Assembly: GCA_028285145.1 (NCBI GenBank)
Contig: JANQQC010000062.1
Coordinates: forward strand, 1 to 64,000
DNA length: 64,000 nt
Direction of reading: 5' to 3'
Source: Hyphomonadaceae bacterium
Lineage (GTDB): Bacteria; Pseudomonadota; Alphaproteobacteria; Caulobacterales; Hyphomonadaceae
Shown here: positions 29,601-37,664 of the stretch, piece after piece
How positions within the stretch are numbered: position 1 is the stretch's first letter
Layout of the letters: every line of letters starts with the position of its first letter
Notes under the pieces: generated by a model
Databases searched by the model: none
The model's input: the letters and a program-made list of their open reading frames with translations, nothing else
Told to the model about the DNA's origin: nothing
Made by a program: the position numbers and the translations under genes

Positions 29601-30684
29601 CCGGATAGCTCAGCCGTTTCATGGCCTCGCGGATATCATCGGGCTCAACGCCCTGATCCTGCATATACTTGTAGATTTTCCGGTAGGCGGTCTTGCGCGC
29701 CTCACTCATTTCAGCGCTGTCAGGCTCTGGAAGCGCGCGGCGGGCTGACTGTTCTGCAACTTCTGCCGCTCTGGAGGTGGGCGTGAGCCTACCGGCGCTT
29801 TCAATGCGCTCTGCTCCGCGTGCTTTCTGGATTTGATCAGCGGCTGCTGTCACAGGCGCGCGGGCCGTCCGGTAAACAACGGAGGCTGCAGGGCCGATCG
29901 CGAACGCAAGCGGATCGGTCGCGCCCTCCTTTGCCATTTCAGCACGCTCTCCGAGGCCCACGTCACGACCCTCTGTCGCTTCAAGATTGGAGGCCTCTAC
30001 CGTCGCGCGATAGAGACCGTAATCTGCCGCGCCTGCAGCAGCAGAAGACGCGACTGGCCCAGCGCCATATCGAACGAGTTTCGAACTCGTGCGCGATCCC
30101 TGCGGCAGCTTTGCAAGGGCTGTAGAAATGATCGGGGCCGATCGGATGGCTTTGGAGCCCAAGCGCAGTGCAACCGAGCCCGGAGCCAGGAAGCCCGTAA
30201 CCTCGCCCGCCAGCGAAGCTGCCCCCTGCTCTTCCAGCATCTTGGCCCGCTCCATGCGAGCCTGACCGAGCGCACTTTCATAGGGCTGCGCACCCGATAT
30301 GTCCTGGACCTTGGCGGAGATACGATCTCCCTGCCCCAGCAGGATCGCATTAAATCCGCTGTCGACGAACGCCTCGGTCGCACCCTTGGAACGCGGTGAG
30401 TACTCAAACCCGGTTTGGCGGTCGCTTCCGTCGAGCGTTGGGGGCGTGATGATTTTACGCTGTGACCGATACGTGTCCCGGTCCAGCTCGCCAGCCTCGT
30501 AAGAGGCATCAAGCTCCTGCATTTCTTCTTCGGTGCGGACGTAATCCTGTACGTCTTCGCGCTCACCGACACTGCGTGTGAATTTGGACCAGGAGCCGCC
30601 ACCAGCCGGAGCTTCAGGAGCAGCAAGTGCTGCTCGCTCCGCCTTTAAGGCGTCGATCCGTTGCTGACGCTCTGCGGGGGTCAT
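26641..30684 (-). CDS. Large internal virion (DNA ejection) protein
   Basis: 1347 aa, the largest gene here. Mostly helical and charged, with Gly/Ala-rich hydrophobic segments in the N-terminal third (near residues 165-225), around 835-885 (GAYFGSQAG..., GWLAGGAAGGFAGAIIAALG), near 1190-1235, and at the very C-terminus. This layout fits podovirus ejection proteins (T7 gp16, P22 gp16) that leave the head and form a channel through the envelope. No lytic transglycosylase motif is visible. Coupled by 4-bp overlap to the 465-aa gene upstream. Confidence 0.75.
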   Translation of the reverse strand: MTPAERQQRIDALKAERAALAAPEAPAGGGSWSKFTRSVGEREDVQDYVRTEEEMQELDASYEAGELDRDTYRSQRKIITPPTLDGSDRQTGFEYSPRSKGATEAFVDSGFNAILLGQGDRISAKVQDISGAQPYESALGQARMERAKMLEEQGAASLAGEVTGFLAPGSVALRLGSKAIRSAPIISTALAKLPQGSRTSSKLVRYGAGPVASSAAAGAADYGLYRATVEASNLEATEGRDVGLGERAEMAKEGATDPLAFAIGPAASVVYRTARAPVTAAADQIQKARGAERIESAGRLTPTSRAAEVAEQSARRALPEPDSAEMSEARKTAYRKIYKYMQDQGVEPDDIREAMKRLSYPGGGGSVDEMLFELAGASNDRLAVALGSVGLDAQKIGSERLAARAKDSPARIREDLQKAIGLKGSDFYDVKDELAARVREEPEGLYDEAYSRTVSDATFRDRILPVLSGSPSARKAVSEAADYADDLGEREVAGELRAFQEALEGEGSPAKLSTKALDYVDRMLGDAAEGLRSTQGRRERARGPSGAQRAIRGTDKTGLDAETGLNAPRDLVAELKTAEEALEFGRKAFRNGTDLETLQREYAVKIDRYGGDNIESALLMGWLRGAEDQIAKATNPGTVIRQLYGSERQRQKLMDMLPSGEGLTAGRKGDQTKRTRALIGGTTDDGREIRSRIDREVDFNVNRDRIDRNSQTSRRMEAVEEEGRGQERIQQALSAIFRPRETAERLARFAANRVARPEIYQPEVNRELGDILFTSGKDDLGRILDEMESVVRKQTSKRPSALGSRKNEAGSVDIDDLLPMAGMVTGAYFGSQAGADYVGSTQGEGAAWSGWLAGGAAGGFAGAIIAALGQRRSRRAFSSSWTRGRIDREARKEANAIVRDVSKRLAKDNEALTAHEEEYLYNLGLGEYYRAANKTPNMEMFKGIDELVDPAAVERAVPNDLRPRVGLPETGLGSAPKASSKALKMDDASRRRRMRRQGYDKDFVTLTDKGRKGQANLSNDQITPSWKSDNLKKQGAVIVAADRAQLPGLRADAQGGSAATDGMERSLVGRGDVRSVSTQALGRDQELLEPFLERAFEDPSVSFVRITDDAGKEVGVVARNASVLRDPKVAKFEGKRKNERSIFAGAPFPDLTDLSKADVTAIVTGAAAGGLTEILANNGEGPPNSGVLAGALIALAGKRFASAYKRQLDKSVRRSVRTQPNDSGPPKRTVEQIETIRKASNLPLSDERIMSLIEEGGLSTEEIARMYRIDQAALEYRVGVIGDTLLLTRSMSAKADVPLDLTREMAREADRRGRRRPDPSASVLPLAIGAGAGGAVIGMETELGGAP

Positions 30685-32078
30685 TCAACACCTTCCGCCA
30701 TAAGCGCTTCGAGCTCTGCATCGATCTCTGCCACGCGCGCCTCAGCGGCTTTAGCCTGCATCCACTCCTGGATCGAGGGGCGGGTCAGACGACCATCTTC
30801 GCCGATATTGACATCACCCTCGCCGTTGTAGAGCGGGTTTTCATCCGCGTATTGGTTCCATGTCTGAATGAGCTGCTGCTGAGAGCCATAGCCATATTGA
30901 GCCTGACCCCAGCGCAGGAACTCATTGTATGCTTCTTCGTTCTCAACCGAGGCAGCATAGGATTTGGCCACCCTGAGATTGGTTTTGCGCGTATTGTTCA
31001 CATTCACGATGCTGGACCGGTACATCTCAGCATCTTTATCTGACATCGGTCCCGAGCCAGCCTCACGCATAGCAGGGACAAGCTTGTTGGAAATCTGCTT
31101 GAGGTCGGATGTCTTCATCGAGAAGATCTGACCGAAATCATTGATGAGCCCCTCACCCTGAGCACCATAGTTTTCAGCGATCTCATTGAACTGGTCTGTC
31201 AGAGTCGCAATCTCACGCAACGCGCTGAGGCGACTATCGCTTTGATTGAGGACATCGAGCTCCTGTCCGACGATCCGACTCTGAACGGCTGTCGGGAGAC
31301 CCTGAAGGGCTGGAGCAGTCTGCGCTTCTGTCATGGCCTTTGCGAGTTCTGCCTGTGCGGCCGTCTCCGCCGTTGCGGCCCGGCGGGCGTCAAGGTCGTA
31401 GCTCTTTTCCCACTGGGCATCTTTGACTGCGTCGCGCTCATCGCGATAGTCCAGATCCTGCTGACGATTGTTTGCATCAATCTCCATCTGGATCTGGGTG
31501 GCGCCGTCCATGATCGAGCGGGTAAATCCATCCAGCTCGTCATCGGTGAGCTTTCCGTCCGCCATGGCCGCTTCGATCGAGGATCGCACTTCAGGCGAGT
31601 TGAATGGGCTGTTCTCGATGATCCGAAGCGCTTCAGCCCCGCGTGCCTCGATCGGCAACGATTTCAAGCCCTGCGCCTGATCGCCGAGGAACTTCAGGCC
31701 ATCCATATAGTCCTGCTGCTCCCATTGCTGGGTCTGCCGCTCTCGCTGATCACCTGCGAAGGCCGCAGCCTCCATGGCCCCAGCCGTCTGGAAATCACCA
31801 CGTGCGCCAGCGGTTTGGGCGACACCGGAATATCCATCCTTGGAGAAGGACTTTGCGTAGAGTTCTTTATCCTCCGCTGCCTTCCGGCGCTGACCGGCAG
31901 CGGCATAGGCGGACGCCTCATCCATGAGGCCGGTGCGCATGAGGATGCTCTCAGCACCTTCATAATTGCCCGCTTTGAACAGGTCCGCAGCCGATGACCG
32001 CGCCGCAACCGCCTCACGCTCTCTGCGCTGCGCCTTGCCAGCCTGTAGTCCTGTCTGAAACGCCTGGAATGTGCTCAT
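30681..32078 (-). CDS. Internal virion (ejection) protein
   Basis: 465 aa starting at the ATG in an ATGA overlap with the EF-hand gene; a longer frame of 34 more codons would overlap that gene deeply and is unlikely. Nearly all helical, Ala/Glu/Gln-rich, with repeated RAGxYEGA-like elements near the start (LFKAGNYEGAESILMRTGLMDEA). Second member of a three-gene ejection set. Confidence 0.7.
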   Translation of the reverse strand: MSTFQAFQTGLQAGKAQRREREAVAARSSAADLFKAGNYEGAESILMRTGLMDEASAYAAAGQRRKAAEDKELYAKSFSKDGYSGVAQTAGARGDFQTAGAMEAAAFAGDQRERQTQQWEQQDYMDGLKFLGDQAQGLKSLPIEARGAEALRIIENSPFNSPEVRSSIEAAMADGKLTDDELDGFTRSIMDGATQIQMEIDANNRQQDLDYRDERDAVKDAQWEKSYDLDARRAATAETAAQAELAKAMTEAQTAPALQGLPTAVQSRIVGQELDVLNQSDSRLSALREIATLTDQFNEIAENYGAQGEGLINDFGQIFSMKTSDLKQISNKLVPAMREAGSGPMSDKDAEMYRSSIVNVNNTRKTNLRVAKSYAASVENEEAYNEFLRWGQAQYGYGSQQQLIQTWNQYADENPLYNGEGDVNIGEDGRLTRPSIQEWMQAKAAEARVAEIDAELEALMAEGVE

Positions 32079-33073
32079 GCTGCTAATGCCGACTTCTGTG
32101 CTGCCTTGGATGGTTGCCAGTTGATGTTCCCGGCCGCCCAGCCCGCCCAGCCTGCTGCATCCCCAAGCGCCGAGCGCCATGCGCTTGCCCGGTTTGCCTC
32201 ACCCTGAGCGACAGCTGCGCCCGTAGCGGCGGCAGTGTTGGCTGCGTTGTTCGCGAAATTCTGCCCCGCTGAGGCAATGCCGGACGAGGCACTGAAGCCT
32301 GTGTCTGCGACTCCGCCGAGCGCGCCTTGATAGGCGTAGAAATTCCGCAGCGCCGCTTCTTCACCGACTTCTGCCATACCCCTTGCTGTACGCCCGGAAA
32401 GCGATGACCCCTGCGACCCGGCAAGGGCGAGGAAATCATCTTTCGCCTGATCGGCTTCGAAACGACCGATCTTTGCATATGGTGTTCCGAGATAGCTCTC
32501 CCACGCGGATTCCTGGGCCTGCTCAGGTGTTTGTGCTGGCGTCGGAGTTGGTTTCGTAGCAGCTGTTGGTGCAGCGGGTGCTGTGGTAGGAAGCGCCCTT
32601 GGTCCGTGCTCATTGTATGTGAAGCTGCCGAATTCTGCCTTGCTGATGCTGCCATCGCCATCGGTGTCATAGCCGCGATTGCGGATGTAGCGCTGATCCT
32701 TGCCGCTAAGACCGGTATAGGCGCTCGACAGGTCGGGATACTTGTCGACATAGGCTCCAAAATCCGGACCGGTAGAAGTGCGGCGGCCACCAAGAGCACT
32801 CGATCTCGTCGGAGTCGCTGGCGTTCTCCCACCCAGCCCGAGATGGCTCATGATCATGCCACGCGCAGCATCGCCATCATTCACGTACGGGCGCAGCTCG
32901 CCCTCAGCGATATCCCGGCCCTCGCGCTGGAACTGCAAGGCTTGCGCATTCGCATCGACCTGTGCCGCTGTGGACCGGTCAGCGGCTTTCGCGCCCTGGC
33001 TACCGGCATAGACGCTCGCTCCCGCACCAATGGCTGCAGCGCCCAGAATAGCTGTAGTCGTCCCGATCGCCAT
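32075..33073 (-). CDS. Ejection protein with a canonical EF-hand loop
   Basis: 332 aa. An N-terminal hydrophobic, Gly-rich stretch (residues 3-30) and an Ala/Gly-rich C-terminal half (TGFSASSGIASAGQNFANNAANTAAAT) are typical of P22 gp7/gp20-type DNA-transfer proteins. Between them, residues 136-147 read DTDGDGSISKAE, a perfect 12-residue EF-hand calcium loop with D1, D3, D5, G6, I8 and E12, preceded by a helix (LSSAYTGLSGKDQRYIRNRGY). A Pro/Thr-rich linker follows. Calcium could set its fold or release. Confidence 0.78.
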   Translation of the reverse strand: MAIGTTTAILGAAAIGAGASVYAGSQGAKAADRSTAAQVDANAQALQFQREGRDIAEGELRPYVNDGDAARGMIMSHLGLGGRTPATPTRSSALGGRRTSTGPDFGAYVDKYPDLSSAYTGLSGKDQRYIRNRGYDTDGDGSISKAEFGSFTYNEHGPRALPTTAPAAPTAATKPTPTPAQTPEQAQESAWESYLGTPYAKIGRFEADQAKDDFLALAGSQGSSLSGRTARGMAEVGEEAALRNFYAYQGALGGVADTGFSASSGIASAGQNFANNAANTAAATGAAVAQGEANRASAWRSALGDAAGWAGWAAGNINWQPSKAAQKSALAA

Positions 33074-33492
33074 TAAACAGCCCTCATGTAAACACTCTCC
33101 ATCGGCGCATAGCCGCGGCGCTGGTAAAGCGGTGCCACATCCCGCACACCATGGATCTTGAGCATCTGGATCATTTCAGCGCCCTGCTCCCCTGCCCATG
33201 CTTCAAAGGCATCCAGCAGCGCCACACCGTCTTCCTCGGCCCACCAAAAAAGTTCCGAAGCGATACGCTGAGACGGACAGGCCCAGATTGGCACGACAAC
33301 ACCCCCGATCATGCCGTGATTGTGCATGAGCAAACAGGCATCCGGATTGTCGATCAGATTCCGGAGCGCCGCCTCGATCGAGGCCATATCCTTTGGCAGG
33401 TCCGCCATAAGCGGGTGGAAGCTCAGAAACGCCTCACCCCATGCAAGCAGGGTCGGCAGGTCGTCATAACCTGCCTCCCGGATATCAGGCAT
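33073..33492 (-). CDS. GNAT-like protein in the tail gene block
   Basis: 139 aa. The fold signature of a small GNAT domain is present: REAGYDDLPTLLAWGEAF at the start, GMIGGVVVPIW in the core, and APLYQRRGYAPMESVYMR at the end. The glycine-rich acetyl-CoA loop is not clear. GNAT-like genes are common beside ejection and tail genes in podoviruses, with unknown target. Overlaps the ejection gene by one base and the Lys-rich gene by 8 bp. Confidence 0.75.
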   Translation of the reverse strand: MPDIREAGYDDLPTLLAWGEAFLSFHPLMADLPKDMASIEAALRNLIDNPDACLLMHNHGMIGGVVVPIWACPSQRIASELFWWAEEDGVALLDAFEAWAGEQGAEMIQMLKIHGVRDVAPLYQRRGYAPMESVYMRAV

Positions 33493-33688
33493 TGGTCACT
33501 GACGAGGCATAGCCCTTACGTTCAACCTTGCCCTTCTCTCGAAGTTCCTCGTCGGGATCGGTCGGCTCTTCCTGCTTCTTTTTCTTCTTCTTGGCCTGAA
33601 GGGCGGTTGTGTCGATGCCAAGCTTTTCTCGCAGCGCACGACGCAGCAGGTTCAGCTCATCATTGGTAGGGGCCTTAGCCTTGGGCAT
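33485..33688 (-). CDS. Small basic phage protein
   Basis: 67 aa from the ATG with GGAG 6-8 nt upstream; the frame extends 13 codons more inside the adaptor gene. Helical start (NDELNLLRRALREKLGID) then a run of six lysines and an acidic stretch. Small proteins like this are common between adaptor and ejection genes; function unknown. Confidence 0.6.
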   Translation of the reverse strand: MPKAKAPTNDELNLLRRALREKLGIDTTALQAKKKKKKQEEPTDPDEELREKGKVERKGYASSVTNA

Positions 33689-34355
33689 ATTGATCTCCAA
33701 CTGTGAACAGGATGGTTTCTTCTGCATCGTGGCCGAGGATATCGAGCATTCCGGCCTGAGCGCGCTGTCTCACAAGCGCGACCGAAGCATTCTCAATCCG
33801 GAACGTCGCCGCACACCGCTGACCGAGCTCGTCGATCACTGTGTCGAGCCATTCCTGCGGCACATCCACGATCGAAGTCGGGCTGGTGATGTCCTCCATG
33901 ACCCGGTCATAGGAGACGCGCAGAGTAAGCGCCGCGTTGGCTGCGTCCGGGGTCGGCCAGATGACGAGATTGGTCGCCGTGCGCTGCCGGTCCACCGTGA
34001 ACACGGTCGGGCGGCCCTGCTGCGTCTTCACCGGCAGGCGGTCGTAATCATCATAGTTCCAGCGGCCCATTTCGAGTTCGCGGGCATTGGCGTCCACGTG
34101 GAAGGCGTTGCGGATCGTATCCGGCCTTGGATTGAGCACGTAAGCCGCTTGCCCCTGTACCATGCTGACGGTCTGGTCAGTCCGGCGCCACTGATTTTCC
34201 CCGTAGGTCTGGAGATGCTTCAGCATCCCGTTCAGATGGGTTTTCGCAACATCGAACTGATAGGCGCTGAGCGACTGGTTCGCCCCCAGCATGGAGACCC
34301 GCGTATAAGCGTCGGTCGCCACCTCTGTCGCTGTCCGGGTCCAGTCAATCGCCAT
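33675..34355 (-). CDS. Tail adaptor / head-completion protein (gp4-like position)
   Basis: 226 aa. The N-terminal helices (AYQFDVAKTHLNGMLKHLQTYGENQW) and the following beta part (AAYVLNPRPDTIRNAF; RPTVFTVDR...NLVIWPTPDAANAALTLRVSYDR) match the general pattern of proteins that extend the portal in short-tailed phages. It lies between capsid and ejection genes, where P22 has gp4. Family assignment is by pattern and position. Confidence 0.65.
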   Translation of the reverse strand: MAIDWTRTATEVATDAYTRVSMLGANQSLSAYQFDVAKTHLNGMLKHLQTYGENQWRRTDQTVSMVQGQAAYVLNPRPDTIRNAFHVDANARELEMGRWNYDDYDRLPVKTQQGRPTVFTVDRQRTATNLVIWPTPDAANAALTLRVSYDRVMEDITSPTSIVDVPQEWLDTVIDELGQRCAATFRIENASVALVRQRAQAGMLDILGHDAEETILFTVGDQYAQG

Positions 34356-34633
34356 CAGTCAAATCCCGGGCGGCCGGTTGAAGTATCGAGCTGATCATCA
34401 TCAGAGGCCTCGATAAGCTCATCAGGGCGGCTGTTCGGCAGCGGCGCGCCCTCATTTGGCGTGATGTAGGGCGGATCAAGATGCTCCGGCCTTGGATCAT
34501 AGCAATCGCCGCAAACCTTCAGGTTTGTCCATTCGGTGCGCATGGCCTTCAGGCGGAACTTGAAACCACATCGATCGCAGATCCCGTAGGGCTGCGCATG
34601 AACGTAATCATTGCCGGTATAATTCTCAGCCAT
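34355..34633 (-). CDS. Zinc-ribbon phage protein
   Basis: 92 aa with CDRCGF and CGDCYD, two CxxC pairs 21 residues apart that form a zinc ribbon, then an acidic disordered tail. Small zinc proteins next to the capsid gene are common in podoviruses of alphaproteobacteria; role unknown, perhaps a head cofactor. Confidence 0.72.
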   Translation of the reverse strand: MAENYTGNDYVHAQPYGICDRCGFKFRLKAMRTEWTNLKVCGDCYDPRPEHLDPPYITPNEGAPLPNSRPDELIEASDDDQLDTSTGRPGFD

Positions 34634-34671
34634 GGTGGTGGCGGCGACCCGCTTGAGCCGCCGCCTCCCTC

Positions 34672-35577
34672 TTAAGCATCGCCATCCGATCCCCAGACCG
34701 AGCGCCAGTCATTGACGGTCGCCACATAGCGTTCCGTCGCCTTGGCCTTGGCGTTCTCGGTATCGAAGTCGTTGTCCTTCTGCAGCTCCATGCCGCGGCG
34801 CTGATACCGGATGAAACCCTGCGGCACATCGGTTTGCAGGAACCAGGCATTCGGATCAGTCAGATAACGATAATTCACGAAGGTTTCGGGGATAAGCCCC
34901 ATAGCCTTCGTCGCATTGATATCGTTATTGGCCGTTCCGGGCTGCTGATCGCTGGAGAGCAACCGCTTGGCGATAAACGCCAGCTGCGGCGGCACGATCA
35001 GGCGCTTTGGCGACAGGTTGATGCGAAGGCCGCGGCTGTTTGTATAGAGGAACAACTCGATCTGCGCATCCTCCAGGGCCGCCTCGGTCAGGTCGGCATC
35101 CGTCGCCTTCTTATTGGCCTTGTTGCCAGCTAGCGTCGGATGCGCCGTCGAGATCAGAGCCGCGCCGTCTCCATAGGTCGTGGAGAACGCTGTATTGAAG
35201 ATGCCGGCATGGACATTTTCCTTGGTCTGACGCATCGAGAAAGCCAGTGAGCCGGAGCGTTGCTTGCCCTTGCTCTCATACTGGTTGTCCTCAATCTCCT
35301 CGCGCGTGACGACATAGCCAAGACCATAGACCGCATGGGTCGCCCGGTTCTTGTAGCCCTCGGCATCGCTATCGTACTGGATCGCCTGACCCTCTTTCTT
35401 CACCGTGGCGAGCCCGAAGCTGGTGGATTCCACTGCCTCCTCATAGGCCTTCGTCGACGTTTCTTCGGTGAAGATCATGTCGCACTGCATCGGGATTTCT
35501 TTGTAAGTCTTCCCGAAGTGGGCCTTGATGCCCGGCCACAGATCAGACGGGTGAGCACTGCGTGTAATAACAGTCAT
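34672..35577 (-). CDS. Major capsid protein (Mu gpT-like)
   Basis: 301 aa. The sequence layout resembles Mu-type major head subunits of the HK97 fold: WPGIKAHFGKTYKEIP near the start, FGLATVKKEGQAIQYDSDAEGYKNRATHAVYGLGYVVTREEIEDNQ, and a C-terminal strand FRPS-like region replaced here by NAWFLQTDVPQGFIRYQRRGMELQKDNDF. Position after scaffold and decoration-like genes supports this. Good ribosome-binding site and no overlap, as expected for a highly expressed gene. Confidence 0.85.
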   Translation of the reverse strand: MTVITRSAHPSDLWPGIKAHFGKTYKEIPMQCDMIFTEETSTKAYEEAVESTSFGLATVKKEGQAIQYDSDAEGYKNRATHAVYGLGYVVTREEIEDNQYESKGKQRSGSLAFSMRQTKENVHAGIFNTAFSTTYGDGAALISTAHPTLAGNKANKKATDADLTEAALEDAQIELFLYTNSRGLRINLSPKRLIVPPQLAFIAKRLLSSDQQPGTANNDINATKAMGLIPETFVNYRYLTDPNAWFLQTDVPQGFIRYQRRGMELQKDNDFDTENAKAKATERYVATVNDWRSVWGSDGDA

Positions 35578-35580
35578 GGC

Positions 35581-36177
35581 TTATACCCCCGCAACCGCTG
35601 CAGGGCGGTTTGTATGAATGTTGATACTGACCAGAACCTTCGCGAAGTCCGATGCGGCCGTGTTGTCCACACGGTCGGAGAACCCGCGAATAGTGGTCTG
35701 GAGCGTCGCGCCCGAAGCAGCGGATGTGGAATCCAGCATCCAGCCCGATTTCTTCGAGTAGGTGTTGCCCGCAGCCGCAATCAGATTGCAGTTGAGGCCA
35801 ACCTCTGCGAGCTCGATCGCATTGCCGTCGCTATCCTCCTGGATTTCAAACAGGAGCGTCGGATCGTCCGCCACATAGACTTCGCGCAGCGTGGAAGCGA
35901 GGCCATAGCCATTGTCCACAATGCTCGGAGTCGGGCCGAACCCGACAATCGCGCCGGTGAGCTGGTTGGTGGACCCCGCTGAAGCGAGATTCACTTCCTG
36001 ATAGGCCCCTCCCGAGGTGCCCGGTGAGGCAGTCCCTGTCACGATGACGGGATCGCCGATGAATAGGTCAGTCGCGTAACTGGCCGGCGCAATGTAGGTG
36101 TTGCAAGCCCCATTATACGGGGCCCCGCCAAGATAGCGGACAGGGCGCAGGCCAAACGCCGAATTGACGTTTGCCAT
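35581..36177 (-). CDS. Head structural protein (possible decoration protein)
   Basis: 198 aa, beta-rich. Opens MANVNSAFGLRPVRYLGGAPYNGACNTY, a start I associate with small virion proteins encoded just before capsid genes in podoviruses. It contains VADDPTLLFEIQED, typical of this family. Probably a decoration or minor head protein; the gene lies 3 bp from the capsid gene. Confidence 0.7.
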   Translation of the reverse strand: MANVNSAFGLRPVRYLGGAPYNGACNTYIAPASYATDLFIGDPVIVTGTASPGTSGGAYQEVNLASAGSTNQLTGAIVGFGPTPSIVDNGYGLASTLREVYVADDPTLLFEIQEDSDGNAIELAEVGLNCNLIAAAGNTYSKKSGWMLDSTSAASGATLQTTIRGFSDRVDNTAASDFAKVLVSINIHTNRPAAVAGV

Positions 36178-36201
36178 GAGTAATTTCCTTGAAAGATTGG
36201 G

Positions 36202-36738
36202 TTATTCGAAGTCGGGATTTCGCTTAGGCGTCATCACAGCGTCTTCGACACGGTTGTTTTCGTCGGCATAGCCGGGGGCTTCCCCGTCTTCGGACCTCTG
36301 GGCCTCTGCCTTGCCGCGCATCATGTCGGCCATCAATGTTTTGTGTGCCTTCTGGCGTCGTTCAGCGTCTTCGTTGAACCACTCTTTCCATTTGCGCATC
36401 AGTACGCAGTTTGACGGTTTTCCTTCGGGACCGTACCCGGCGGCGCGAGCTACTTCCTGCCCGCCAACATCATCTTCTTCCACCTGTTCCCATTCGCGGG
36501 ACTTGAGGTTGGCTATCCGGCCCGGATCATCTCTTACCCAGCGCCAGCGATAGTTGTTGTGGTCGAGCTTATCTTCATCAAGCCCGAGCCTCTGATTGAA
36601 CCCATGATCAACCGATCCGCGCTCCATCCGCGCAGCCCGGCGTTTCCTGAGTTCGGCATTGGGACCGGGTTTTACCCGACGCCCGCGACGTGGCTTGGCT
36701 TCCGCTTCATCCTGCGTCTGTTCAACCACATCATTCAT
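36202..36738 (-). CDS. Head-region protein, unknown function
   Basis: 178 aa, highly charged, with an N-terminal Arg-rich tail (KPRRGRRVKPGPNAELRKRRAARM) and a helical C-terminus (NEDAERRQKAHKTLMADMMRG). A basic tail suggests nucleic-acid binding. Coupled to the scaffold gene by a 4-bp overlap. Could act in packaging or head assembly. Confidence 0.6.
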   Translation of the reverse strand: MNDVVEQTQDEAEAKPRRGRRVKPGPNAELRKRRAARMERGSVDHGFNQRLGLDEDKLDHNNYRWRWVRDDPGRIANLKSREWEQVEEDDVGGQEVARAAGYGPEGKPSNCVLMRKWKEWFNEDAERRQKAHKTLMADMMRGKAEAQRSEDGEAPGYADENNRVEDAVMTPKRNPDFE

Positions 36739-37664
36739 GCTTCTTCTCCACCTTCAGCGAAGTACACCTCCGCATATTCCTCGTATGAGCCGTAAAGGCC
36801 CTCCTCGATGTATCTCTTGGCCGTCGCGCGGGCCTCGGCCGGGAGCCGGGTCGCCTGACTGGCGCTCGTGGCCCTGTGGGCAGGTGCAATAACCGGCGGG
36901 GCCCGGCGCTTGGTCGACGGCTTGGGATCGTCTTTGACGTCCTCGGCCTCGTCTTCCTCGATCATGTCCGGGAAAGCCCGGGCGATCAGCTTTTCCGCGG
37001 CATCGAACGCCTCTGTGGCTGTCTTGCCATTGGCCATGCCCTTGCTGATCTCGGCCTCAACCATCGCAAAGTCATCGACGGGCGTATCCTCGTCCAGCAG
37101 AAAAGCATATTTGTTCCAGAAAGGCTCCTGAATACGTGGAACAGCGACCTCGAACTCCTCGACATAATCGTCTTCGGCCTGCCTGATCTGCTCTGGCGTC
37201 AGTTCCTGCTCGGCAAGCTCTTCCAGTTCGGCAACTTGCTCACCGAACTCCTTGCGCAGCGCCGCCTCCAGGTCCTCGTCACCATCTTTGATGGCCTTGC
37301 GGATACGTGCACCGAAATCCGCTTCTAGCTCCTCACGATCGCGCCGTCGCGCGTCCTGCATGGTCTTTTCAAGACGCTTGACCCGCTGATCGAAATCCTT
37401 TTCGCGACGGGTGAGCTCCGCGCCGCGGTTCTTGACCGTCTTGGCAAGGTTCTTGATGTAGCTGCCCGCATCGGTCCAGCCGGACTTGTCGCCCTTCCAT
37501 TCCGATTCCGGTTTCCAGCCGGCCTCCATGGCGATCTTTTCAACCTCGGTCGGCTCGGCCTTCGCTTTATCGGCTGCGGCCGCCTCCTCAGCGATCTTTG
37601 CGGCCTCGGCATCGTCCTCGACGATGACGTCCTCATTTTCGAGCGTATCGGTGGTGATGGTCAT
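36735..37664 (-). CDS. Putative capsid scaffolding protein
   Basis: 309 aa, very acidic and mostly helical, with a coiled coil at about residues 75-155 and a disordered basic/proline patch near 255-270 followed by a short C-terminal helix (AEARATAKRYIEEGLYGSYEEYAEVYF). Scaffold proteins commonly have this make-up and bind capsid through a C-terminal helix. Located between portal and capsid genes, the usual place. Confidence 0.72.
   Translation of the reverse strand: MTITTDTLENEDVIVEDDAEAAKIAEEAAAADKAKAEPTEVEKIAMEAGWKPESEWKGDKSGWTDAGSYIKNLAKTVKNRGAELTRREKDFDQRVKRLEKTMQDARRRDREELEADFGARIRKAIKDGDEDLEAALRKEFGEQVAELEELAEQELTPEQIRQAEDDYVEEFEVAVPRIQEPFWNKYAFLLDEDTPVDDFAMVEAEISKGMANGKTATEAFDAAEKLIARAFPDMIEEDEAEDVKDDPKPSTKRRAPPVIAPAHRATSASQATRLPAEARATAKRYIEEGLYGSYEEYAEVYFAEGGEEA

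Noticed and set aside
28920-29786. 288-aa open frame on the + strand
   Set aside because: Arg/His/Pro-rich, without any recognisable pattern, and fully antisense to the large ejection protein; a GC-rich shadow.
31242-31997. 251-aa open frame on the + strand
   Set aside because: Antisense to the 465-aa ejection gene, Cys/Leu-rich without a domain; no ribosome-binding site.
33609-34394. 261-aa open frame on the + strand
   Set aside because: Antisense to the adaptor gene; His/Arg-rich, no start signal.
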